Origin: Candidatus Borrarchaeota archaeon
GTDB taxonomy: Archaea > Asgardarchaeota > Sifarchaeia > Borrarchaeales > Borrarchaeaceae
Length of the DNA: 5,161 bases
Reading direction: 5' to 3'
Assembly: GCA_016840645.1 (NCBI GenBank)
Contig: JAEORY010000327.1
Location: forward strand, 1-5,161
The position numbers and the translations under genes are program-made. The notes under the pieces were generated by a model. That model made no database searches. It was not told where the DNA came from and saw only the letters and a program-made list of their open reading frames with translations. How positions within the stretch are numbered: position 1 is the stretch's first letter; every line of letters starts with the position of its first letter. Of this stretch, positions 1 to 4,718 are shown in pieces.

Positions 1-439
1 TAAAGTGATACAAGGCCATAGTATATTTCTGATGACCTTTGATGGAATCCACATGTATAGTGAGAACTTGGCTCTCCTCAAACGAGGCAGGTGATTTATA
101 TCCTCTCAAAGAAATTGAATAAACTCCTTCTCGCTCGGGCGTCCAAAAAAATGAGATATTCATAGTTTGATAACTCGATATAGAAATCCTTCGAGTCTGC
201 TCTCGAGTTCCATTTACTACAAGAACGACATCTAAAGAGCTACTAAAAGGGCCAAGATATTTTAAACTTCCTTCAATCTTCAGCCGATTGCCTGCATGAA
301 TTTTTTTAGGTTTAATTATATCTAATTTGGTAATTTGGACGTTACTATCTGGATATGACGTTAGAAATATTGGAATTACAAATAAAAGAACCAGGAAAAC
401 AATAAATGCTATTTTCTTATATTTTGTTAATTTAATCAT
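1..439 (-). CDS. Membrane-anchored or secreted beta-rich protein, N-terminal part (C-terminus outside window)
   Basis: An open frame runs from ATG at 439 down to the window edge: 146 codons with no stop, so the C-terminus is missing. Residues 1-9 are basic (KLTKYKK) and residues 10-26 are an uninterrupted hydrophobic stretch, which is a signal peptide or N-terminal anchor. There is no lipobox cysteine. Residues 34-131 alternate hydrophobic and polar residues and contain a WTPEREGVYSISLRGY segment typical of the last strands of an Ig-like or CARDB-like extracellular beta-sandwich. Two N-glycosylation sequons (NGT at 76, NIS at 94) fit a surface-exposed archaeal protein. The start is fixed by an in-frame TGA a few codons upstream. 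No Shine-Dalgarno sequence precedes it. The foreign-looking block at 464-783 begins only 24 bp upstream, so the native promoter may be lost or replaced. Function is unknown; the fold assignment is inference. Confidence 0.72.
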   Translation of the reverse strand, partial: MIKLTKYKKIAFIVFLVLLFVIPIFLTSYPDSNVQITKLDIIKPKKIHAGNRLKIEGSLKYLGPFSSSLDVVLVVNGTREQTRRISISSYQTMNISFFWTPEREGVYSISLRGYKSPASFEESQVLTIHVDSIKGHQKYTMALYHF

Positions 440-463
440 AGGAGTTAGATATCAGATTATCCT

Positions 464-491
464 GTGAACTACCGCCTAACAAGTTAGGTGG
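464..491 (-). repeat. Right-end type hairpin of the left element
   Basis: CCGCCTAAC (472-480) pairs with GTTAGGTGG (483-491), including one G-T wobble, directly after the terminal GTGAACTACC (464-473). The same decamer opens the second element at 2259. The shared decamer plus hairpin is the main reason for treating both blocks as related. Confidence 0.6.
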
Positions 492-502
492 CTTCTGCCC
501 TC

Positions 503-665
503 CTAGGCTGTTCTGCTTAGCCAACACGGTTGGACACATTAAGCCTAGTCATCGACAGTTCGGGCTGGTCCACGGCAGCCCCCGTCCCTCAAGGGACACT
601 TGAGGTCGGACAGTACCCTCATCGGTACTGTGTCTTGTGTACGCCCTTAACGCCAAGCCAGACAC
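503..665. ncRNA. Candidate structured RNA inside the left element (omega-RNA-like scaffold?)
   Basis: Consecutive perfect stems cover this stretch. CTAGGCT (503-509) pairs with AGCCTAG (542-548) around an inner CCAAC/GTTGG hairpin (521-533). GGGCTG (562-567) pairs with CAGCCC (576-581). CCTCAAG (587-593) pairs with CTTGAGG (599-605). ACAGTACC (610-617) pairs with GGTACTGT (624-631). GTGTCT (630-635) pairs with AGACAC (660-665), overlapping the previous stem by two bases. An alternative GTCCCT/AGGGAC pairing (584-597) excludes the CCTCAAG stem. Such density in an otherwise AT-rich window points to a transcribed structured RNA, and its position next to a tnpB-type end suggests an omega-RNA (reRNA) scaffold read on the minus strand. 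Strand and identity are inference; no known RNA family was recognised. Confidence 0.35.
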
Positions 666-743
666 CTCGGCATACTGCACATTAGATGATAGGTAACTAC
701 TATTTAAGTTTAGGGTGACCTGCGTGAAAGTGAGACATTCTAC

Positions 744-783
744 CGCAATTCATCCCTCCAACAAGTTGAGGGATCTTCTTGCG
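744..783 (-). repeat. Second terminal-type hairpin of the left element
   Basis: An outer stem CGCAA (744-748) / TTGCG (779-783) encloses ATCCCT (752-757) / AGGGAT (769-774) and CAAC (759-762) / GTTG (765-768), with C758 bulged. The arrangement CAATTCATCCC-loop-GAGGGATCTTCTTGC resembles the hairpin at ends of IS200/IS605-type elements. Confidence 0.5.
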
Positions 784-804
784 AAATTAGATAAAAAATT
801 AAGT

Positions 805-827
805 CTGTAAGATCTAAAAGATTACAG
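805..827. repeat. Inverted repeat upstream of the acyl-CoA synthetase gene
   Basis: CTGTAA (805-810) is matched by TTACAG (822-827). With a two-base GA bulge the stem extends to CTGTAA..TCT / AGATTACAG around an AAA loop. It lies 46 bp before the likely start codon and outside the left element, so it could be an operator or a short leader hairpin. No clear TATA box is visible around it. Confidence 0.35.
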
Positions 828-865
828 AATGAATTATGCAACTAAAACTAGTAATTATCTACTTA

Positions 866-872
866 AGGTGAT
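866..872 (+). promoter_or_regulatory. Shine-Dalgarno sequence (AGGTGAT) for the ATG at 873
   Basis: AGGTGAT is fully complementary to the archaeal 16S rRNA 3' end and directly abuts ATG 873. That spacing is short but occurs in archaea. No comparable site precedes the in-frame ATG at 970, so this site decides in favour of the upstream start and thereby exposes the frameshift at 889-898. Confidence 0.5.
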
Positions 873-2262
873 ATGAATATCATTAGAATTTTTTTTTTCT
901 CCCCTTAATGTTGCTATAATCGGAGCAAGTAGGAATAGAGGAAAAATCGGGTACATAATTCTAGAGAACATGATCCTCCAAAAATATAAAGGTAATATTT
1001 ATCCAATTAATCCATACGCAGAGAGAATCTTGGACTATCCTGTATACTCAAATATAAAGGATATTCCTGAATCTGTGGATCTTGCAATAATAGCACTAAC
1101 AGCGCAACAGGTTCCTAAAATTGTTCAAGAATGCGGAGAAAAAGGAGTTAAAGGAATCATAATTGTCACTGGAGGCTTTAGAGAAACGGGAACTGAAATA
1201 GGAACTGAAAGAGAAAATGAAATTAATAAAATTTCTCGTAAATATGGGATGCAAATCATTGGTCCAAATTGTATTGGTGTATTTGATCCCTACACTGGCA
1301 TCAATACTTTTCTTGTACCACGTGAAAAGACAATAGGATATCCAAAAAAAGGAAATGTTGCGTTGTTATCCCAATCTGGAGCAATCCTTGTAACACTACT
1401 TGAATGGTGCACATATCGGGGGATAGGAATAAGTAAAACATGTTCTTATGGAAATGCAACAGATGTAAATGAAAGCGATCTTTTAGGATGTTTAAAACAG
1501 GATACAAACACAAGAGTTATCGGAATGTACATTGAAGGGGTGAAAGAAGGAAGGCGATTTTACCAGACACTTAGAGATGTTACTAAAGTAAAACCTGTTA
1601 TTATTAGCAAAGTTGGTAAAACCGAAGCAGGAGCTAAAACTTCAAAATCACATACTGGAGCTCTTGCAGGATCTGTAGAGTCATTTAAAGCAATGTTCAA
1701 ACAAGCAGGTGTTATTACTGCAAAAGATCTAGAAGAACTGCTTGATATTTGCTATTGCTTTGCAACTCAACCATTACCCAAAGGAAATAATGTGGGAATA
1801 ATAACAAATAGTGGTGGACATGGAGTCTTAGCAGCCGATGCTCTTGAAAATAATGGTTTATGTCTAGCAGAGTTTAGTAGTAAAACGCTTGAACAATTGC
1901 ATAATTTACCACTACATTGTACTCCTTCAAATCCGGTTGATCTAGCAGCCGATGCTGACACGGAAAGATATGAATGGGTAACAAAACTCATTCTGAGTGA
2001 CCCGCAAGTTGATTCTGTGCTTGTTGTAACGTTGCCAAGTGGTCCACGTCTTGAGCTTCAGACAATTAAAACACTTGTTACAGTTATGAAAAGCAGTAAG
2101 AAACCTATTATATCCTGCTTGGGAAGTACATTCAAACAATTTGAAAAATATAAAAGGATATTAGAGTGGAACAAAATTCCAGTTCATACGCTACCAGAAA
2201 GAGCTATTAGAACATTAGGGGCATTAGTGGAATATAAAAGATGGAATCAACATTTTCAGTGA
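873..2262 (+). CDS. acdA: Acetate/acyl-CoA ligase (ADP-forming), alpha subunit, with apparent frameshift near the 5' end
   Basis: In this family the alpha subunit binds acyl-CoA and carries the phospho-histidine of the cytosolic reaction acyl-CoA + ADP + Pi to acid + ATP + CoA. The uninterrupted frame from ATG 970 gives 430 residues and lacks the first strand and glycine loop of the CoA-binding domain. These lie just upstream in the same frame: NVAIIGASRNRGKIGY, encoded from 907. That frame has no usable start (TGA at 874-876). ATG 873, behind a Shine-Dalgarno site, opens the next frame and joins it only if one T of the ten at 889-898 is skipped, giving about 462 residues, near the usual 460. 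Numbered from 970: Rossmann CoA-binding region to about 95, GPNCIG at 98, SQSGA at 134, and SKSHTGALAGS with catalytic His228 (260 in the restored protein). The C-terminus is complete. The ATP-grasp beta subunit is not next to it. Substrate preference cannot be read. If the shift is real and uncorrected, this is a pseudogene. Confidence 0.85.
889..898 (+). other. T10 homopolymer at the frameshift point of the synthetase gene
   Basis: Reading from ATG 873 gives MNIIRIFFFSP then TAA at 906-908. With nine T instead of ten, the frame continues as FFSPLNVAIIGAS, the family's expected N-terminus. The run is therefore the precise junction between the start codon and the conserved body of the protein. 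It could be an assembly or sequencing error, a phase-variable or inactivating mutation, or a site of transcriptional slippage. Confidence 0.75.
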
Positions 2263-2286
2263 ACTACCCCATCCTGAAGGATGGAG
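2259..2286 (-). repeat. Right-end type hairpin of the second element, overlapping the synthetase stop codon
   Basis: GTGAACTACC (2259-2268) leads into CCATCC (2269-2274), a TGAA tetraloop and GGATGG (2279-2284), then GCTTCCTGCG. The TGA inside GTGAAC (2260-2262) is the synthetase stop codon. The C2268/A2285 mismatch becomes a G-U pair if the RNA is read from the minus strand, which favours that strand for this copy. Confidence 0.62.
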
Positions 2287-2526
2287 CTTCCTGCGAGTCC
2301 TCCCAACCCTTGCGGGAAACTCCCGTTTTACGTTCGGCTGTGTGTCGCAGATCATCCCAATAGGGATGGCCCGTCCACCTGGCCTTCTGTGATAGCAACC
2401 CTCAGGTTTCAAAATCACATCATACAGATTCGCCAAATTCTATTGTCCTTTTACCTTCGCGGTTAACCACGCTGGTTAGAAACTGTACGAATCCAAGCTC
2501 CACAGGGATTCCATCTTCTACCTTCC

Positions 2527-2562
2527 TATCGAGAGTCTTGTATCCCTGCTTTCCTCTCGATA
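2527..2562. repeat. Perfect 9-bp inverted repeat inside the second element
   Basis: TATCGAGAG (2527-2535) is the exact reverse complement of CTCTCGATA (2554-2562), with an 18-base loop. It is the longest perfect stem in the block and could be a helix of a structured RNA or a recombinase or regulator site. Confidence 0.45.
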
Positions 2563-2610
2563 TTCATCAGGATTTTTCTGTGCAAAACACTATAAAAACC
2601 TTGCTGCTTT

Positions 2611-2644
2611 AATCACCCCGCTGGCGCAAGGGGGCTTCCCGCCA
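2611..2644 (-). repeat. Second terminal-type hairpin of the right element
   Basis: AATCACCCC (2611-2619), a short GC/TGGC/GC hairpin, then GGGGGCTTCCCGCC (2630-2643). The layout CACCCC-loop-GGGGCTTCCCGC parallels the hairpins at 464, 744 and 2259, each followed by CTTCYTGC-like sequence. The pairing is shorter than in the other three, so the call is weaker. Confidence 0.4.
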
Positions 2645-2652
2645 ATAAAGTT

Positions 2653-2663
2653 AAAAAAAAGAA
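2653..2663 (-). terminator. T-tract terminator of the TFB gene
   Basis: On the minus strand the sequence 25-35 bases after the TFB stop codon reads TTCTTTTTTTT. Archaeal RNA polymerase terminates at oligo-T tracts without needing a hairpin, so this is a plausible 3' end. The second element begins just past it. Confidence 0.5.
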
Positions 2664-2687
2664 GGATAATGCCATTTACTATGATAT

Positions 2688-3647
2688 CTAGACAGCGATT
2701 TTTATTCCAAGTACTCTAACAATTTCCTTGTAGCGGTTACGAACAGTAACTTCAGTTATCCTTGCTATTTCTGCAATTTCCCTTTGGGTTCTTCTCTCAC
2801 CTTCAGTAATGCTTGAGATATACAATGCTGCTGCAGCAAGACCAGTTGGATCTTTACCAGCAGTGATTCCAAATTCTTTTGCTTGATTTAGAATTTCTAT
2901 TGCACGTTGTTGAGTTTTTCCAGAGATTTTTAATTCTTCACTAAAACGGGAAATGAAGTCAACTGGACTGGCTATGGGGATTGAAATATGAAGTTCTCGA
3001 AGAATTAAACGATAGCAACGACCTAATTCTTTTTTATTAACACGTGTACACTGGGCAATCTCATCCAGGGTACGAGGAACTTTCCTAAGTCTTGAACCTG
3101 CATACACAGATGCAGCAACCATAGCTTCTATTGAACGTCCACGAACTAATTTTTTTTCTATAGCCCGCCGATAGATGACAGCCGCTGATTCTTTTACTCC
3201 ATTGTGAATTCCAAGTTGACTAGAAAGTCTTTCTAGTTCGCGTATAGCGTGAGAGAGGTTACGCTCATAAGAACCTTGTGATCTTGTTCGTATTTGCCAT
3301 TTTCTCAATCTATAGATTTGGGCACGTTTTTTTGGTGACAATTTGTTTCCATAAATATCTCTATTTTCCCACCCAATCATAGTTGATAGTCCCATAGAAG
3401 GAACAACACATGAGACTGGACTGCCTACTCTGCTTCTTTTATTGCGTTCATCTGAAGTAAATGCTCTCCATTCAGGACCAGTATCTATCAGATGTTCTGT
3501 AATTACTAATCCACATATACTACAAATTCTCTCCCCTCGAATAGAGTCCATTACAATTTCAGCTGAACCGCATTCCATACATTCTTGAGAAGAAATAGCT
3601 CCACCAGGGATAAATTTAGTTTCAGTTAATTCCGTACTCTCCACCAT
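2688..3647 (-). CDS. tfb: Transcription initiation factor B (TFB, archaeal TFIIB)
   Basis: General transcription factor that binds the TBP-TATA complex and BRE element and recruits RNA polymerase. The 319 residues are close to the usual 300-320. An N-terminal zinc ribbon has C23-x2-C26 and C42-x2-C45. Residues 59-75 (EWRAFTSDERNKRSRVG) and the GLSTMI segment near 86 form the B-reader and linker region. Cyclin repeat 1 spans about 127-217 and cyclin repeat 2 about 227-317, ending in the BRE-contacting helix-turn-helix (EIARITEVTVRNRYKEI). The ATG is preceded by GAGG ten bases upstream (3658-3661), a good ribosome site. A TATA-like box lies at 3718-3727 and a palindrome at the predicted start. 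A T-tract terminator follows. One oddity: the common HDKGLST linker motif reads PSMGLST (83-89), which may mark a specialised paralogue. The gene stands alone, divergent from a winged-helix regulator. Identification is secure; whether it is the main TFB is not known. Confidence 0.96.
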   Translation of the reverse strand: MVESTELTETKFIPGGAISSQECMECGSAEIVMDSIRGERICSICGLVITEHLIDTGPEWRAFTSDERNKRSRVGSPVSCVVPSMGLSTMIGWENRDIYGNKLSPKKRAQIYRLRKWQIRTRSQGSYERNLSHAIRELERLSSQLGIHNGVKESAAVIYRRAIEKKLVRGRSIEAMVAASVYAGSRLRKVPRTLDEIAQCTRVNKKELGRCYRLILRELHISIPIASPVDFISRFSEELKISGKTQQRAIEILNQAKEFGITAGKDPTGLAAAALYISSITEGERRTQREIAEIARITEVTVRNRYKEIVRVLGIKIAV

Positions 3648-3676
3648 GAGAACACAGCCTCGTTTTTGTCGAAATT

Positions 3677-3703
3677 CTCATTTGAATTTTTTATTCAAAT
3701 GAG
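3677..3703. promoter_or_regulatory. Perfect 11-bp palindrome at the TFB promoter (candidate operator)
   Basis: CTCATTTGAAT (3677-3687) and ATTCAAATGAG (3693-3703) are exact reverse complements around TTTTT. With the TATA-like box at 3718-3727, the minus-strand transcript should start within the right arm (around 3695), so a dimeric protein bound here would block initiation. Alternatively, if transcription starts further upstream, it would form a leader hairpin about 30 bases before the start codon. Confidence 0.6.
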
Positions 3704-3717
3704 GATTCTAAATCGCG

Positions 3718-3727
3718 AATATATAGT
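3718..3727 (-). promoter_or_regulatory. TATA-like box of the TFB gene
   Basis: Read on the minus strand the site is CTATATATTC, about 25-30 bases before the predicted start inside the palindrome. A second AT-rich candidate (AAATATTTAAATATG on the minus strand, around 3766-3780) could be an alternative distal promoter. No strong purine-rich BRE is evident. Confidence 0.4.
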
Positions 3728-4084
3728 AGGGAATTGAAGATACATTACAATATTCTCATAGATCATATTTAAATATTTCTCAAATATCGCAATTTTTTAC
3801 TTAAGGTTTCAGGTTTTCGCAAGAAGAATTGTAACGTTATTAGTTGAAGATCCGTCTTTGTGTTCCCCATTATTATTCCGATAAAATTAATTACTATTTT
3901 GAAAAATGGTGCTTTTTAATTTTGTAGTGAAATCCTCCGCAAACTATACGAAAAGTTTTTGCGACTTTAACATTGAGTATTATATGGATATATCAATCAT
4001 CAAAAAGCCAATTACAAAAACTTTAATAAAGGCAACGAAGTATGTAACACAAGTTGTTTTCAAAATCCCTTAACTAAGAATCCG

Positions 4085-4105
4085 TTAGACTCAAAAGAGG
4101 TCTAA
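4085..4105. promoter_or_regulatory. Inverted repeat TTAGAC-N9-GTCTAA in the leader of the winged-helix gene
   Basis: TTAGAC (4085-4090) and GTCTAA (4100-4105) are exact reverse complements separated by nine bases and end just before the ribosome binding site. The 21-bp span fits a site for a dimeric winged-helix protein, possibly the product of the gene itself. A leader hairpin affecting translation is the alternative. Confidence 0.4.
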
Positions 4106-4107
4106 TT

Positions 4108-4114
4108 GGGGGTG
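4108..4114 (+). promoter_or_regulatory. Ribosome binding site deciding the GTG start at 4125
   Basis: GGGGGTG lies ten bases before GTG 4125, with good complementarity to the 16S rRNA 3' end. The frame is open back to 4089 but contains no other ATG, GTG or TTG, so the GTG at 4125 is the only plausible start. Confidence 0.5.
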
Positions 4115-4124
4115 CCTTAAGTGG

Positions 4125-4670
4125 GTGAATTGGTTCTCCATTGAAAAATTAGTTTTTTCTGAACAAATAGAATTTAGGCATCGTATAAAAACGCTAAAAA
4201 CACTTTTCTTGGATATCGTGTCAGATACTGAACTTGTTGGAGATATTGAAACTATTCTTTCGGATATTTTGACTATCCACTACTTCTTAAGACATAAAAA
4301 CAAAATATTAGAGGAAAAGCTTTCAAAATACCAAGAAAAAATAGTCGCAACTGTTTTTGACAATCTGACGCCTAAGCAGAAGACTATTCTTAGAGAAATT
4401 GCCAACATGAATGGTGCATCTCTTACTTTGACAGCAATGATCGGCATACTCTCCGAAAAGTTGAACGTAGCGCCATCGACAATTCGTTGGAATCTCGTAG
4501 CTTTAAGGAATGCTGGATTGATTAGTGCAGGAAGTAGAGACAACAAAGGTATTCCAGTAAGATTTACTGAAATTGGAAGACTGACCGCACTCGCATTGAC
4601 AGAGGAACAAGCTATCAGCCATACTGAAACTGAGTTTGTCCTAGAAGTAGATGTAGAAAACACCGTATAA
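4125..4670 (+). CDS. Winged helix-turn-helix transcriptional regulator with helical N-terminal region
   Basis: A 181-residue protein starting at GTG. Residues 1-80 are predicted mostly helical, with a charged, coiled-coil-like stretch around 52-72 (HYFLRHKNKILEEKLSKYQEKI), probably for dimerisation or partner binding. Residues 81-158 form a winged helix: LTPKQKTILREIA as helix 1, the recognition helix in APSTIRWNLVALRNAGLI (116-133), and a wing with SRDNKGIPVRFTEIG (137-151). This resembles archaeal MarR/ArsR-like or Lrs14-like single wHTH regulators; no specific family is recognised. The acidic tail (168-181) has no clear role. There is no signal peptide or membrane segment, so it acts in the cytoplasm on DNA. 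An inverted repeat directly upstream of its ribosome site suggests autoregulation (inference). It is divergent from TFB and convergent with the next gene. The DNA-binding fold is well supported; target and signal are unknown. Confidence 0.8.
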   Translation: MNWFSIEKLVFSEQIEFRHRIKTLKTLFLDIVSDTELVGDIETILSDILTIHYFLRHKNKILEEKLSKYQEKIVATVFDNLTPKQKTILREIANMNGASLTLTAMIGILSEKLNVAPSTIRWNLVALRNAGLISAGSRDNKGIPVRFTEIGRLTALALTEEQAISHTETEFVLEVDVENTV

Positions 4671-4689
4671 GATAAGTGCAGCAATACTC

Positions 4690-4714
4690 ATAACCCTACC
4701 TGGAGGCAGGTTAT
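4690..4714. terminator. Hairpin between convergent genes (possible bidirectional terminator)
   Basis: ATAACC (4690-4695) pairs with GGTTAT (4709-4714), and CC/GG inside (4699-4706) adds a short upper stem around a TGGA loop. It lies 20 bases past the stop of the winged-helix gene and 5 bases past the stop of the leftward gene, the usual place for a shared terminator. No long T-tract follows on either strand, so the role is inferred from position. Confidence 0.4.
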
Positions 4715-4718
4715 CAAT

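Larger units (their letters stand above)
464..783 (-). mobile_element. IS200/IS605-like non-autonomous or decayed element (no transposase)
   Basis: This 320-bp block is clearly GC-richer than its flanks and has a hairpin at each edge. The left edge starts GTGAACTACC then a stem-loop followed by GGCTTCTGCC; read on the minus strand this ends in GGTAGTTCAC, the kind of right end seen after tnpB in IS200/IS605 elements. The right edge (744-783) carries GCAATTCATCCC, a loop, then GAGGGATCTTCTTGC, another hairpin style I associate with such elements. Both hairpins share AACAAGTT around the loop and lie in the same orientation, as subterminal hairpins of this superfamily do. No TnpA or TnpB reading frame remains. 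It could be a PATE-type miniature element, a decayed tnpB end with its omega-RNA scaffold, or two adjacent ends. The exact right boundary is uncertain. Confidence 0.5.
2259..2644 (-). mobile_element. Second IS200/IS605-like non-autonomous or decayed element
   Basis: This 386-bp GC-richer block lies between the synthetase stop codon and the TFB gene. It opens with the same GTGAACTACC as the block at 464, followed by a CCATCC-TGAA-GGATGG hairpin and GCTTCCTGCG, a recognisable tnpB-type right end on the minus strand. It closes with CACCCC...GGGGGCTTCCCGCC (2615-2644), again in the same orientation. Inside are several perfect stems: CGGGA/TCCCG (2313-2325), CATCCC/GGGATG (2353-2368), TAACC/GGTTA (2464-2478), GAATCC/GGATTC (2489-2511) and a 9-bp pair at 2527-2562. 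No transposase frame is present. A 47-codon minus-strand fragment (2420-2563) lacks a start codon. I infer a relative of the 464-783 element; direct internal similarity is weak by eye. Confidence 0.5.
3648..4124. other. Divergent intergenic region between TFB and winged-helix gene
   Basis: This is a 477-bp AT-rich stretch without a convincing gene. Besides the TFB palindrome and TATA-like box near its left end, it contains a TTTAATAA box (4022-4029) that could serve the rightward gene, and a weak inverted repeat CGCAAA (3938-3943) / TTTGCG (3958-3963). The only notable small frame is 29 codons (3984-4073, plus) without a ribosome site. The region is long enough to hold two independent promoters and regulator sites. 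Confidence 0.5.

Noticed and set aside
548..762. Open minus-strand frame of about 70 codons in the left element without ATG
   Set aside because: No start codon other than an internal GTG, no family resemblance, and it overlaps a chain of hairpins; openness is explained by base composition.
464..783. CRISPR array
   Set aside because: The repeated elements are hairpins at the two edges, not regularly spaced direct repeats with uniform spacers.
2224..2436. 70-codon minus-strand frame overlapping the end of the synthetase and the right element
   Set aside because: It runs through the hairpin end and into the synthetase gene antisense, has no ribosome site and no recognisable domain; its tail is only a translation of the element end.
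2281..2466. 61-codon plus-strand frame inside the right element
   Set aside because: Proline- and cysteine-rich translation of hairpin DNA without ribosome site; looks like chance.
2455..2500. tRNA-like motifs (TGGTTAGA, GTACGAATCC)
   Set aside because: No cloverleaf can be formed: the acceptor and anticodon stems are missing and the arm spacing is wrong.
2527..2575. GAGGAAAG on the minus strand, reminiscent of RNase P RNA conserved region I
   Set aside because: The remainder of the conserved core is not present at the expected distance; the match is short and probably accidental.
3984..4073. 29-codon plus-strand small ORF in the TFB/wHTH intergenic region
   Set aside because: No ribosome binding site and no recognisable feature; chance occurrence is likely in AT-rich DNA.
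4280..4684. 134-codon minus-strand frame opposite the winged-helix gene
   Set aside because: It lies antisense to a well-supported wHTH gene and its serine/leucine-rich sequence is a typical shadow.
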